Source of the DNA: Nitriliruptoraceae bacterium
GTDB taxonomy: Bacteria; Actinomycetota; Nitriliruptoria; Nitriliruptorales; Nitriliruptoraceae
Direction: 5' to 3'
Length of the DNA stretch: 46,825 bases
Assembly: GCA_003563915.1 (NCBI GenBank)
Contig: PWTE01000295.1
Location: 1-46,825, forward strand
Shown: positions 25,149-32,891 of the stretch, piece by piece
Layout: each line of letters begins with the position of its first letter
Position numbering within the stretch: position 1 is the first letter of the stretch
The notes under the pieces: generated by a model
The model's input: the letters and a program-made list of their open reading frames with translations, nothing else
Databases searched by the model: none
What the model was told of the DNA's origin: nothing
Position numbers and translations under genes: made by a program

Positions 25149-26615
25149 GATCGCTCACGCCCCCTCTCCACCGACCTGACCGATGGCCTGACCGAGGAAC
25201 AACTCACGCGTGCGGCCCAGCGCCGCCGCCAACGAGAGGTCATCGAGGACGGCGCCCCGCGTGAGGGCGTCGACATCATCCGACGGGTCGAAGCCGCGGT
25301 GATCGTCGGGGTCCAGCTCCCGGGCCGCAGCAGCGAGGAGGTCGAAGCCTCCCTCGACGAGCTCACGAGCCTGCTCGAGACCGCTGGCGGCGAGGTCGTC
25401 GACCGGGTGATCCAGCGTCGTGATGCCCCGGATGCCGCGACCTACATCGGACGCGGGAAGGTGGAGCAGCTGCGCGACCTGGTCGCGGCCCATGGCGCAG
25501 ACGCCGTGGTCTTCGACGACGACCTCGCTCCGGCACAGCAGCGCACGATCGAGGAGATCGTCCGCCAGAAGGTGCTGGATCGCACCATCGTCATCCTCGA
25601 CATCTTCGCCCAGCACGCCACCTCGAAGGAAGGCAAGGCCCAGGTCGAACTCGCCCAGCTGACCTACCTGTTGCCCAGGCTGCGTGGCTGGGGAGAGGCG
25701 CTGTCACGTCAGGCCGGCGGACGTGCAGCCGGCGGGGTGGGCATCGGCGGACGCGGTCCGGGCGAGACCCAGCTCGAGGTCGACCGTCGTCGGATCATGC
25801 GTCGGGTGGCGAAGCTGAAGCGCGATCTGGCGGACTTCGCGCGGATCCGTGCGACGAAGTCCGCCGAGCGCGACCGCAACCGCACCCAGACCGTGGCGCT
25901 GGTCGGCTACACCAACGCGGGCAAGTCCTCGCTCCTGAACCGGCTTACCGGAGCCGAGGTGCTGGTCGAGGACAAGCTGTTCGCGACCCTGGACGCGACC
26001 GTTCGGCGGCTCCCACTGGAGGACGGGCGCAACGTCGTGCTGACCGACACGGTCGGCTTCGTCCGCAAGCTCCCGCACGGTCTGGTCGAAGCCTTCACCT
26101 CGACGCTCGAACAGTCCGCTGAGGCCGACCTGCTCCTCCACGTCGTCGACGCCTCGCACCCCGAGGCCGAGTCCCAGATCGTGGCGGTCCTGGAGGTCCT
26201 CGAGGAGATCGGTGCCGATCGGGTCCCGCAGCAGCTGGTGTTCAACAAGATCGACCGGGCCGACCCCGATCACCTCGATGCCCTCGTACGCCACGTCAAG
26301 AGCGAGCGGCACGACGATCCGGTGCTCGTGTCGGCCTGGACGGGTGAGGGCATCGACGGGGTGCTCGAGCGGATCGGCAACCGCTTGCCCGTCGAGCGCT
26401 ACCGCGTCTCCGCGCACGTGCCCTACGAACGCCAGGACCTGGTCGCGCTGGCGCATCGGCGTGGTCAGGTCCTCGACGAGGACCATGACGCAACCGGGAC
26501 CCGGTTGGTCGCGGACCTGGACGAGGACGTCGTCCTGTCGCTGCGGGAGTACCTCGACGAGGATCCGCTGAGGCCGGAGCCCGAAGACTGGGAGACCCCT
26601 GACCTCGAACGCTGA
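25146..26615 (+). CDS. hflX: Ribosome-dissociating GTPase HflX
   Basis: HflX is a GTPase that binds and splits stalled or stressed ribosomes. From a CTG at 25146 the product has 489 residues. It has an N-terminal domain (LTEEQLTRAAQRRRQREV, then VGVQLPGRSSEEVEASLDEL and TYIGRGKVEQL), the HflX signature DRTIVILDIFAQHATSKEGK, the Gly-rich RQAGGRAAGGVGIGGRGPGE, and the G domain. G1 is GYTNAGKSS (about residues 254-262), then TDTVGFVRKLP (G3) and NKID (G4). A start at the first GTG (25299) would remove about 50 residues present in actinobacterial homologues. Coupled to dapF. Confidence 0.92.
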   Translation: MDRSRPLSTDLTDGLTEEQLTRAAQRRRQREVIEDGAPREGVDIIRRVEAAVIVGVQLPGRSSEEVEASLDELTSLLETAGGEVVDRVIQRRDAPDAATYIGRGKVEQLRDLVAAHGADAVVFDDDLAPAQQRTIEEIVRQKVLDRTIVILDIFAQHATSKEGKAQVELAQLTYLLPRLRGWGEALSRQAGGRAAGGVGIGGRGPGETQLEVDRRRIMRRVAKLKRDLADFARIRATKSAERDRNRTQTVALVGYTNAGKSSLLNRLTGAEVLVEDKLFATLDATVRRLPLEDGRNVVLTDTVGFVRKLPHGLVEAFTSTLEQSAEADLLLHVVDASHPEAESQIVAVLEVLEEIGADRVPQQLVFNKIDRADPDHLDALVRHVKSERHDDPVLVSAWTGEGIDGVLERIGNRLPVERYRVSAHVPYERQDLVALAHRRGQVLDEDHDATGTRLVADLDEDVVLSLREYLDEDPLRPEPEDWETPDLER

Positions 26616-26692
26616 AGGTCGGCGTCGTTCATGCCGACATCCTGGAGAAGCGGCACCGCAGCGCGGCGGGCCGCGCGACGGCGAGGGGTCGG

Positions 26693-28285
26693 GTGGTCGA
26701 CGACGGGACGTACCGACGGCTGGCAGCCCTCGCCCATGCCAGTCATCAGCTCGCGGCCGTGGGCTCTGTCGATGCTGCCTTCGACTCGGTCTCCCGCCTG
26801 ACGCTCGACCTGATCGAGGGCGCCAGTGTGTCGCTCACCCGGCTCGATCCCGCGCGGGGCGTGGTCCGGGTCCTGCGCAACGTCGGCGACCTGGCCAGCT
26901 GGGAGGAGGAGCGTCCGAAGGACGAGACCTACCCGCTCGCTGATTTCCCCCAGCTGACCGTCGACGCAGAGCGTGCGACCGCGTGGTTCGGCACGCTGCT
27001 CGACCCGGGGCTACGGGAGCCGGAACGCCGTCTGCTCGGCGCGCTCGGGAAACAGGCGATGCTGATCGTCCCGTTGGTGGTCGACCGGGACATCTGGGGT
27101 GCGCTCGCGGTCTTCCGGGGGAAGGGGGCCGAGGACTTCACCGCCGAGGATCTCGCCGCGTCGGAGGCCCTCGCTGGCATGGTGGGCTCGACGCTGGCCC
27201 GGATGGAGGAGCGCAGCGCACTGGAGGCGCTCGCCTACCGCGACGCGTTGACCGGGCTGGGCAACCGTCGTTCGGTGGACGATCGTCTGGAGGCGGTCTT
27301 CGAGCGCGATCCGCTCCCCACGCCGGTGGCGGCGATCCTGTGCGACGTGAACGGGTTGAAAGCGGTCAACGACGACCAGGGACATCCTGCCGGGGATCGG
27401 CTGCTTCGGGACGTTGCTCGCATCCTGGCCACGGAGATCGGTCACTACCCCGGGGCGCTTGCCGCCCGGATCGGAGGTGACGAGTTCTGCCTCGTGGTCG
27501 AGGGCGTCGACGACGTCGAACTGGAAGCGATCACCCGCCGGGTCACACACGCCGCAGAGCAACTGGAGCTCGGCGGTGGGCTGTCCTGTGGCTTCGCCGT
27601 GGCCCGGCAGCGGCCCGGTGACGCGCCGAGTGCGTACGCCGCTGCACGTGCGCTGCTGCGGCTGGCCGACGCCGCGCAGTACCGCGTGAAGCGCGCGGGA
27701 CGTGACGTGCGATCGCACTCGTCGCGATGGGAGCAACCGGAGCGGTCGTCGGAGGAGGTCACCGCCGAGGTGATCGAACTCGCACTCCTGCGGCTCCGCG
27801 AGACACCGCAGAGCACGGTCGATCGTCTCAGCGCCGTCGCGACGGCACTGCACGACGTGACCGACGCCGCAGCGTGGGCGGTCTCCCGCAGCATCGATGG
27901 CGGGCCCCTGACGATCGAGCGCAACCGGGATCGTGTGCGGCTGGACGAGCGCGGCGCACGCACCTACCAGCCCGGCGTGGCGTTCGAGCTCGAGGACTAC
28001 CCCGCCAGTCGGACCGCACTCGCTGGTGAAGCGTTCCACGCCACGCTCATCTCGGGGGACCACGCCGAGCGGGGGTTCCTCGCCGCGAGCGGGTACGCGG
28101 AGATCATCGGGGCGGGAACGACCGTCGATCGGGAAGGGTGGCTCGTCGAGGTCTGTGGGGATGAGCTCAGCGCACCTCTCGTCGGGCTCGGACCGATCGC
28201 GCAGGTGCTGGTCGAACTGGCGGTGGCGGAGTGCCGAGCGATCAACTCGGCGCGGTCTGCGTCGCCCTCCGGAAGTTCTGTGTGA
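26693..28285 (+). CDS. GAF-GGDEF diguanylate cyclase-type protein
   Basis: The 530-residue cytoplasmic protein has an N-terminal GAF-like sensor (about residues 10-175, ending in LVVDRDIWGALAVFRGKG). A GGDEF domain follows at about 180-345, with YRDALTGLGNRRSVDDRL, CDVNGLKAVND and the intact active site RIGGDEF (GGDEF at 261-265). A third region of about 160 residues, GAF-like in places (DVTDAAAWAVSRSI, then GWLVEVCGDEL), ends the protein. Intact GGDEF means c-di-GMP synthesis is plausible. No RxxD inhibition site lies before it, so product inhibition by the usual route is unlikely. The GTG has GAGGGG upstream. Its 3' end overlaps the CAP gene on the other strand by 44 nt. Confidence 0.88.
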   Translation: MVDDGTYRRLAALAHASHQLAAVGSVDAAFDSVSRLTLDLIEGASVSLTRLDPARGVVRVLRNVGDLASWEEERPKDETYPLADFPQLTVDAERATAWFGTLLDPGLREPERRLLGALGKQAMLIVPLVVDRDIWGALAVFRGKGAEDFTAEDLAASEALAGMVGSTLARMEERSALEALAYRDALTGLGNRRSVDDRLEAVFERDPLPTPVAAILCDVNGLKAVNDDQGHPAGDRLLRDVARILATEIGHYPGALAARIGGDEFCLVVEGVDDVELEAITRRVTHAAEQLELGGGLSCGFAVARQRPGDAPSAYAAARALLRLADAAQYRVKRAGRDVRSHSSRWEQPERSSEEVTAEVIELALLRLRETPQSTVDRLSAVATALHDVTDAAAWAVSRSIDGGPLTIERNRDRVRLDERGARTYQPGVAFELEDYPASRTALAGEAFHATLISGDHAERGFLAASGYAEIIGAGTTVDREGWLVEVCGDELSAPLVGLGPIAQVLVELAVAECRAINSARSASPSGSSV

Positions 28286-28760
28286 TCCACACGTTGCCAT
28301 CGCGGTCGACGTGGATGCCGATGCCGACCTGGTCGACCGACGCATCGAGCAGGTTCTCACGGTGGGACGGTGACGACAGCAGGGCCTCGTGGAGCTCGTC
28401 CGTGATCCGCCGCACCGGATCGCCGGGCCGCCAGATCCGGTGCGGTTCGCTCCAGGCGACGTTCTCCGTCGCGAGCAACCAGCAGCAGATCTCGTCCGCG
28501 AAGTCGGGGTTGTGGCGCATGTCCTGGTCGTCGGCCATCTGTGCCGACCAGCGCTCGGCGACCACGGTGATGTCCGCAGCTGGTTCCAGGGGAGCGAGGC
28601 CCTCCGTGGCGCGGACCTCGTTGACCAGTTCGAGCATGTACGCCGCGGCAGCGCGGTCCGGACCCACCTCGGACGGGGCAGCCTGCGTCATCAGGATCAC
28701 GCCCACGACCAGCACACTCAGCATGCCGACGGCCAGACCGAGGAGCCGATCGAGGTTCAC
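28242..28760 (-). CDS. Membrane-anchored CAP-domain (SCP/PR-1) protein
   Basis: The 172-residue product starts with a signal anchor (LLGLAVGMLSVLVVGVILM). A CAP domain follows: LVNEVRATEGLAPLEP, then AERWSAQMADDQDMRHNPDF, ENVAWSE, SPSHRENLLDASVDQVGIGIHVDRDGNVWITQNF. The two His and the acidic residues that line the CAP cavity are present. Bacterial CAP proteins act outside the cell; roles differ and are often unknown. The GTG at 28760 is preferred over the ATG at 28799 because GGAGG stands 5 nt before it. It lies downstream of lexA on the same strand. Confidence 0.85.
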   Translation of the reverse strand: MNLDRLLGLAVGMLSVLVVGVILMTQAAPSEVGPDRAAAAYMLELVNEVRATEGLAPLEPAADITVVAERWSAQMADDQDMRHNPDFADEICCWLLATENVAWSEPHRIWRPGDPVRRITDELHEALLSSPSHRENLLDASVDQVGIGIHVDRDGNVWITQNFRRATQTAPS

Positions 28761-28843
28761 GCCCGCCTCCACTGCACGAGGGATGGTCCTCCGGAGCATC
28801 GGCGGCGACGGCTCCGGACTTCAGCGCAGCGTACGTCGGCCGG

Positions 28844-29533
28844 TCACCGCACCGAACGCAGGATGCTGACGACCTTCCCCATCACGGTGGCGGCCTGATC
28901 CTCGCCGACGGGGATCGGCTCGTAGGCCTCGTTGGCCGGATCGAGGAAGACCTCCCCGGCCTTGGTCCGTCGGAAGAACTTCACCGTCGCCTCGCCCTCG
29001 ATCAGCGCGGCGCACATCTCGCCCTGCTCCACCTTGGGCTGCTCGCGGACGACCACCAGATCGCCGTCCAGCACCCCCGCGTCGATCATCGAGTCGCCGC
29101 GTACCTTGAGCATGAACAGCTGGCCGTCGCCGACCAGTTCCTTCGGCAGCGCGTACACCGACTCGACGTGCTCCTCGGCGAGGATCGGTCCGCCAGCGGC
29201 GATCTCGCCGAGCAGCGGCACGTTACGTGCCGAGGCCGGTCGCATCTCCAGCGAGGTCTCCGGATCGCGGCCCATCTCCAGCGCCCGTGGCTTGGTGGGG
29301 TCGCGTCGGAGGTACCCCTTGGCCTCCAGCGTCTCGAGCTGCGCATGCACCGATGAAGGGGAGCGCAGCCCGACCGCGTCACCGATCTCGCGTACCGAGG
29401 GCGGATAGCCATGTGCCTCCACGTGACGGTGGATCATCTCGAGGATCGATCGCTGTCGCGAGGTCAGATCCGGGGTGTTCGCCGGGGACGCCACGTCCTT
29501 CGCGGGGTCCTGGGTCGGTTCGACGGGAGCCAT
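28844..29533 (-). CDS. lexA: SOS repressor LexA
   Basis: LexA represses DNA-damage genes and cleaves itself when RecA filaments form. The 229-residue product has the winged HTH ([42 protein letters not shown]), the cleavage pair Ala113-Gly114 (GEIAAGG), and the Ser/Lys dyad S148 (GDSM) and K185 (EATVKFF). The ATG at 29533 is chosen because GGAGGAGGG lies just upstream; an upstream ATG in frame would translate the ribosome site. Five LexA-type boxes lie between 145 and 276 bp upstream, so it is autoregulated together with the divergent LysM gene. Confidence 0.97.
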   Translation of the reverse strand: MAPVEPTQDPAKDVASPANTPDLTSRQRSILEMIHRHVEAHGYPPSVREIGDAVGLRSPSSVHAQLETLEAKGYLRRDPTKPRALEMGRDPETSLEMRPASARNVPLLGEIAAGGPILAEEHVESVYALPKELVGDGQLFMLKVRGDSMIDAGVLDGDLVVVREQPKVEQGEMCAALIEGEATVKFFRRTKAGEVFLDPANEAYEPIPVGEDQAATVMGKVVSILRSVR

Positions 29534-29599
29534 GGTCCCTCCTCCGCTGTCCTGCGCCACCAGCTCGGTTCGGTGACGTCTGGTCGGTCAGGTCCGGTC

Positions 29600-29659
29600 G
29601 GGCGACATCTGGTCGGGTGCCATCTGTCCGGGTGCGATCTGGTCGGGTGCGATCTGGTC
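29600..29659 (+). repeat. 15-bp tandem repeat, four units, in the lexA leader
   Basis: The units read GGGCGACATCTGGTC, GGGTGCCATCTGTCC, GGGTGCGATCTGGTC and GGGTGCGATCTGGTC, with partial units on both sides. The last two are identical. The repeat lies between the lexA start and the first LexA box, so it is probably transcribed as part of the lexA 5' leader. Confidence 0.8.
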
Positions 29660-29678
29660 GGGTGCCGGGACCCGAACC

Positions 29679-29692
29679 CGAACCCGCGTTCG
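29679..29692 (+). promoter_or_regulatory. LexA box 1 (lexA/LysM region)
   Basis: CGAACCCGCGTTCG is a perfect CGAAC-N4-GTTCG and the box nearest to lexA. Confidence 0.82.
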
Positions 29693-29723
29693 GGTGCACC
29701 GTAGCAGCCAGGCTGATCGGATG

Positions 29724-29737
29724 CGAACATCCGTTCG
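29724..29737 (+). promoter_or_regulatory. LexA box 2 (lexA/LysM region)
   Basis: CGAACATCCGTTCG is a perfect CGAAC-N4-GTTCG, starting 45 bp after box 1. Confidence 0.85.
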
Positions 29738-29739
29738 CG

Positions 29740-29753
29740 CGAACCGGTGTTCG
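29740..29753 (+). promoter_or_regulatory. LexA box 3 (lexA/LysM region)
   Basis: CGAACCGGTGTTCG is a perfect box. It begins 16 bp after box 2, so two LexA dimers would sit nearly side by side. Confidence 0.85.
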
Positions 29754-29770
29754 GGAGGGGACTTGACCAT

Positions 29771-29784
29771 CGAACGCGCGTTCG
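29771..29784 (+). promoter_or_regulatory. LexA box 4 (lexA/LysM region)
   Basis: CGAACGCGCGTTCG is a perfect and fully palindromic box. Confidence 0.87.
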
Positions 29785-29794
29785 CTTCACTGGG

Positions 29795-29808
29795 GGAACA
29801 GGCGTTCG
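29795..29808 (+). promoter_or_regulatory. LexA box 5, one mismatch (lexA/LysM region)
   Basis: GGAACAGGCGTTCG differs from the consensus only at its first base. It is the box nearest to the LysM gene. Confidence 0.55.
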
Positions 29809-29922
29809 AGCACCGGGTTCTCCCCACGGCCGAACCTCGATGTCACACCCGGTCCGTAGCGTCTCCCACACCAGCACCGAACGTCCCGGCACCGCGGGCT
29901 CGCCCGTCCAGGAGGTCGCTCC

Positions 29923-30342
29923 GTGAACACCCTCGCCGCTCCGTCGCTACCACCGGCACCTCCCGGTGTTCCCTGCCCCGATCCGGCTTCCGGTGCGGCA
30001 CCCCGTGGCCCGGGCGGCCACCGACCACACCTGCGCCTGGTCACGCCTCCGCCGTCGCGAGCGTCCGTCTGGCGCCGACGTTCCGGCGCGCTCGTGATCC
30101 TCCTCGTCCTGATCGTGCTGGCGATCGCCGGCATCGGTCGGGTCGGTGCGTCGGCCGACCTGGAGGACCGGGTCGCTGGCCACGTCATCATCGAGCCGGG
30201 ACAGACGCTCTGGGACGTCGCGGTCTCCACGGCGCCCGACGGGGTGGACCCGCGTGCGCAGCTGACCGCGATCAAGGACCTCAACCAGCTCAACGCCTCC
30301 GACGTCGACGCCTGGACGGTGGTGCTGCTCCCCGCACGTTGA
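29923..30342 (+). CDS. LysM-domain membrane protein, likely SOS cell-division suppressor (YneA/ChiZ/DivS-like)
   Basis: The 139-residue product has a Pro-rich cytoplasmic N-terminus, one membrane helix (ALVILLVLIVLAIAGIGRV, about residues 57-75) and a C-terminal LysM-like domain (GHVIIEPGQTLWDVAV to DVDAWTVVLLP). A short LysM protein divergent from lexA is the hallmark of SOS division inhibitors: YneA in Bacillus, Rv2719c/ChiZ in Mycobacterium, DivS in Corynebacterium. It lies behind a cluster of LexA boxes. By that analogy it would delay septation during DNA repair at the membrane-wall interface. The GTG has AGGAGG 7-8 nt upstream. The role is inferred from context and layout. Confidence 0.85.
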   Translation: MNTLAAPSLPPAPPGVPCPDPASGAAPRGPGGHRPHLRLVTPPPSRASVWRRRSGALVILLVLIVLAIAGIGRVGASADLEDRVAGHVIIEPGQTLWDVAVSTAPDGVDPRAQLTAIKDLNQLNASDVDAWTVVLLPAR

Positions 30343-30364
30343 CCCAGCGGTCGCGGCTCGCTCG

Positions 30365-30832
30365 TCAGCGCTCCTTCGGAGGCGCTTCCTTCCGTAGGGT
30401 AGATAGCTCCTTCTCGAAGTCTTCAGGACCCTGGAAGTCCTTGTAGACCGACGCGAAGCGGACGTAGGCCACCGGGTCCAGCTCACGGAGCTCGCTCAGC
30501 ACCTGCAGGCCCACCTGCTCGGAGCTGACCTCGCGGCTGCCGTTCGACCGCAGCGCGGTCTCGACCTGGATGGCGGCACGTTCGAGCTCGGCGGTCGCGA
30601 CGCGGCCCTTGGCGGCGCGCAACATGCCGTCGAGCACCTTGGCACGGGAGAAGGGCAGCACATCGCCGGACCGTTTGCGCACGGTCAGCTCTGGCAGCTC
30701 GATCCGCTCGAAGGTCGTGAAGCGGGCCCCACAGCTCCGGCACTCCCGACGTCGCCGGATCGCCAGCCCGTCCGGGCCAGGGCGCGAGTCGACCACACGG
30801 TCGTCATCGGTTCCGCACGTGGGACAACGCAT
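30365..30832 (-). CDS. nrdR: Transcriptional repressor NrdR
   Basis: NrdR represses ribonucleotide reductase genes when dATP is high. The 155-residue product has an N-terminal zinc ribbon (C3 and C6 in MRCPTCG, C31 and C34 in CRSC) and an ATP-cone (LTVRKRSGDVLPFSRAKVLDGM to VRFASVYKDF). ATG at 30832 is preferred to GTG at 30841, since AAGGAG is one nt from the GTG but 10 nt from the ATG and the family begins MRCP. nrdJ lies 5 kb away and has a candidate NrdR box. The gene converges with the LysM gene (22 bp). Confidence 0.96.
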   Translation of the reverse strand: MRCPTCGTDDDRVVDSRPGPDGLAIRRRRECRSCGARFTTFERIELPELTVRKRSGDVLPFSRAKVLDGMLRAAKGRVATAELERAAIQVETALRSNGSREVSSEQVGLQVLSELRELDPVAYVRFASVYKDFQGPEDFEKELSTLRKEAPPKER

Positions 30833-30922
30833 GCCGGCCACGCTCCTTCACCCGGGGTGGGCTCGAACGCTAGGACCCAGCCGGCGCGGTGACGAGCACC
30901 CTCAGACGACTACGGTGTCGGT

Positions 30923-31774
30923 ATGCGCTCACCGACGCTGCCTGCCGGCCCGGAGGCGCTGGGCATCGAGCTCAGCGCCGATGCCGCGGTGCGCGACGGG
31001 TGGTTGGTCCGGGAGCTGTACGCCCCCCACGGGCTCGACGGCCCCCCCGGTGTCCTCCAGGGCGGTTTCTCGGCCGGAGTGACGATGGCAGCTGCCCGTC
31101 TCGCGGATCGTTTCGGCGCACCGGTCACCGCCGTCGATGCCCGCCTGCACAAGCCGACCCCCCTCGGCAAGGTGCTCGAAGCGCGGGTCCGGCCCAGCGA
31201 GGCCACCGCCCGCTACGAGGTCGAGACCTGGGACGGCGAGACCCGCCTCGTCAGTGCCGAGGTCGAACTCGCCGGACACGAGCCTGCCGCGCGGGCCTTC
31301 GATCTGCTGGAACTCGCGACCGTCCCGCTTCCCGAACCGGAGCCGCAGCACATCTTCCCCGGTTGCTGGGTCTGCGGACCTGAGCCGTCCCATGCCCACG
31401 GGCAGCGGATCCACCCCCGCCACCATCGACAGGGTGCGGTGGTGCAACCGTGGGTCGCGGACGAGGTGCTGGCCGGCGAGCGCTACACGGTCGATCCGGT
31501 CGTGGTCTCCGCGGTGCTCGACTGTCCCACGGTCTGGGCGTCGATGCACGAGGTCGAGGCGCTCGGTCTCGCCGGACCGCTGCTGGCCGGCTTCCATCTG
31601 CGCTTCTACCGGGACGCTCCGGTGATGGAACCGCTGCGGACCGTCGCCCGGTTCGACGAGGCCGATGGCCGCAAGCTGCGCGCTCGTGGGGCACTGGTCG
31701 ATGAGGACGGCATCACCTACGCCGTGGCCTCCGCCCTGCAGATCGCGGTCCCACAGGCGGTGGCGCAGGGTTGA
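30923..31774 (+). CDS. Hotdog-fold thioesterase-like protein
   Basis: The 283-residue cytoplasmic product looks like two hotdog-type halves. The first has GVLQGGFSAGVTMAAARLADRFGAPVTAVDARLHKPTPLGKVLEARV. The second, after FPGCWVCGPEP, has a helix around VVSAVLDCPTVWASM and strands such as PVMEPLRTVARFDEADGRKLRARGALVDEDG. This resembles acyl-CoA thioesterase-like proteins of unknown substrate. The CWVC pair in the linker is unusual and could bind metal or form a disulfide. No clear ribosome site precedes the ATG. It diverges from nrdR over 90 bp. The fold call is moderate and the reaction is unproved. Confidence 0.6.
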   Translation: MRSPTLPAGPEALGIELSADAAVRDGWLVRELYAPHGLDGPPGVLQGGFSAGVTMAAARLADRFGAPVTAVDARLHKPTPLGKVLEARVRPSEATARYEVETWDGETRLVSAEVELAGHEPAARAFDLLELATVPLPEPEPQHIFPGCWVCGPEPSHAHGQRIHPRHHRQGAVVQPWVADEVLAGERYTVDPVVVSAVLDCPTVWASMHEVEALGLAGPLLAGFHLRFYRDAPVMEPLRTVARFDEADGRKLRARGALVDEDGITYAVASALQIAVPQAVAQG

Positions 31775-31790
31775 GCGAGCGAGGAGCGCC

Positions 31791-32669
31791 TCAGCTCTCG
31801 CGCCGTTCCACCAGCAGCCGGCGGCCGTGGGCTCCGTGGTCTGCGGACCACGTGTCGATCAGCTCCAGGCGACCGTCCTCGCGACGTTGGACCTGGGAGC
31901 GGCCCCGCCCGGTTCGTTGCCGGGTCCCCTCGGTCGACTCATCCAGGTGGACGAAGCGGTACTCGAGCAGGTCGCGGACCAGGATGCCGGCCAGCTCCCC
32001 CTCGGCGAGGTGCTGCGCGTCGTACCTCGCGATGGCGCGCCGTCCCTCCTGGAGGAAGCGCAACGTCAGCCCGTCGTGGTCGTCGCCGTCCTCGAGCTCG
32101 AAGACCAGCCCGTGGAGGTCGTAGCCCTGGGCGCCCGCGCGGTGACGGCCGTCGTCCCAATCCGAGCGGGTCAGCGCGTAGCCCCACTCCGCGGCGTAGC
32201 GACCGTCGGCCTGCTGGAACGACTCGCGGTAGCGCGCCTCCATCCGGAACCCAGCCGCGTTGAAAGCACGCTGCATCGGGATGTTGTGCTCGTGCGCGCG
32301 ACCCGTCAGCCGGGTCAGGTCCGGTGACGCGGAGAAGTGGTGGTCGGCCAACTGCCGGAGTACCTCGCGACCGGCCCCGCGCCCACGGACCGAAGGTGAC
32401 AGCCGCAGTGAGAGTCGCGCGTCGCCGGATTCCAGGCCTCGGACGAGCGCGAAACCTGCTGGATGACCGTCGACGATCACACCCCAGGCCCAGCGATCGT
32501 CGGACGCCCAGAGGCCTTCGTCCAGTTCGGCCCGCAGCTTGCCCACCTCCCATCCGTGGGAGGGGGCGAGCGGGGTCGCGGTGCCCTCGTCCACGGAGAC
32601 GACCCACTCGGCGTCATCCGGGACGAGGACACGGAGGTGGACCTCGGGTCGTTGGTCATGGTCGTGCAC
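31791..32669 (-). CDS. GNAT-family N-acetyltransferase with extra C-terminal domain
   Basis: The 292-residue product has an N-terminal GNAT domain of about 165 residues. The acetyl-CoA-binding segment reads LSLRLSPSVRGRGAGREVLRQLADH, followed by NIPMQRAFNAAGFRMEARYRESF. This type often acetylates ribosomal proteins or small amines. The remaining 120 residues (DLHGLVFELEDGDDHDGLTLRFLQEGRRAIARYDAQH onward) form a second, beta-rich region that I do not recognise. The start is a GTG with AGGA upstream. It converges on the hotdog gene and diverges from the amidase. Confidence 0.8.
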   Translation of the reverse strand: MHDHDQRPEVHLRVLVPDDAEWVVSVDEGTATPLAPSHGWEVGKLRAELDEGLWASDDRWAWGVIVDGHPAGFALVRGLESGDARLSLRLSPSVRGRGAGREVLRQLADHHFSASPDLTRLTGRAHEHNIPMQRAFNAAGFRMEARYRESFQQADGRYAAEWGYALTRSDWDDGRHRAGAQGYDLHGLVFELEDGDDHDGLTLRFLQEGRRAIARYDAQHLAEGELAGILVRDLLEYRFVHLDESTEGTRQRTGRGRSQVQRREDGRLELIDTWSADHGAHGRRLLVERRES

Positions 32670-32891
32670 AGGGTGATCCTGGTCGTGGAGGACGTTCGAA
32701 CGCGCCGGGGGCCGCTCCGCAGCGGCGAGCCGGTCGGGTGGATCGAGGTAGCGACCGATCCCCCGCGGTCCCAGCTACCGGTCAGGGTACTGCCGCCCTG
32801 TGACCTGCTCAGACGCTCGGGTGCGCCCCGGTGGCGAGGGCGACCATCGTGCTCCTAAGGTGGCCTGTCCGGACGAGACGAAGGTGCGAGG

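Larger units (their letters stand above)
29534..29922 (+). other. 389-bp regulatory region between lexA and the LysM gene
   Basis: No gene is credible. From the lexA side it holds a 15-bp tandem repeat (29600-29659), then five LexA-type boxes (29679-29808), then about 115 bp to the LysM gene with its AGGAGG ribosome site at about 29910-29915. Confidence 0.7.

Noticed and set aside
29411-29704. Pentapeptide-repeat-like frame on the plus strand
   Set aside because: The repeats come from the 15-bp tandem DNA repeat. The frame overlaps lexA and has no ribosome site or plausible fold.
32694-32701. GTTCGAAC palindrome upstream of the GNAT gene as an SOS box
   Set aside because: It lacks the CGAAC-N4-GTTCG arrangement; it is the reverse order of the half sites without the spacer.
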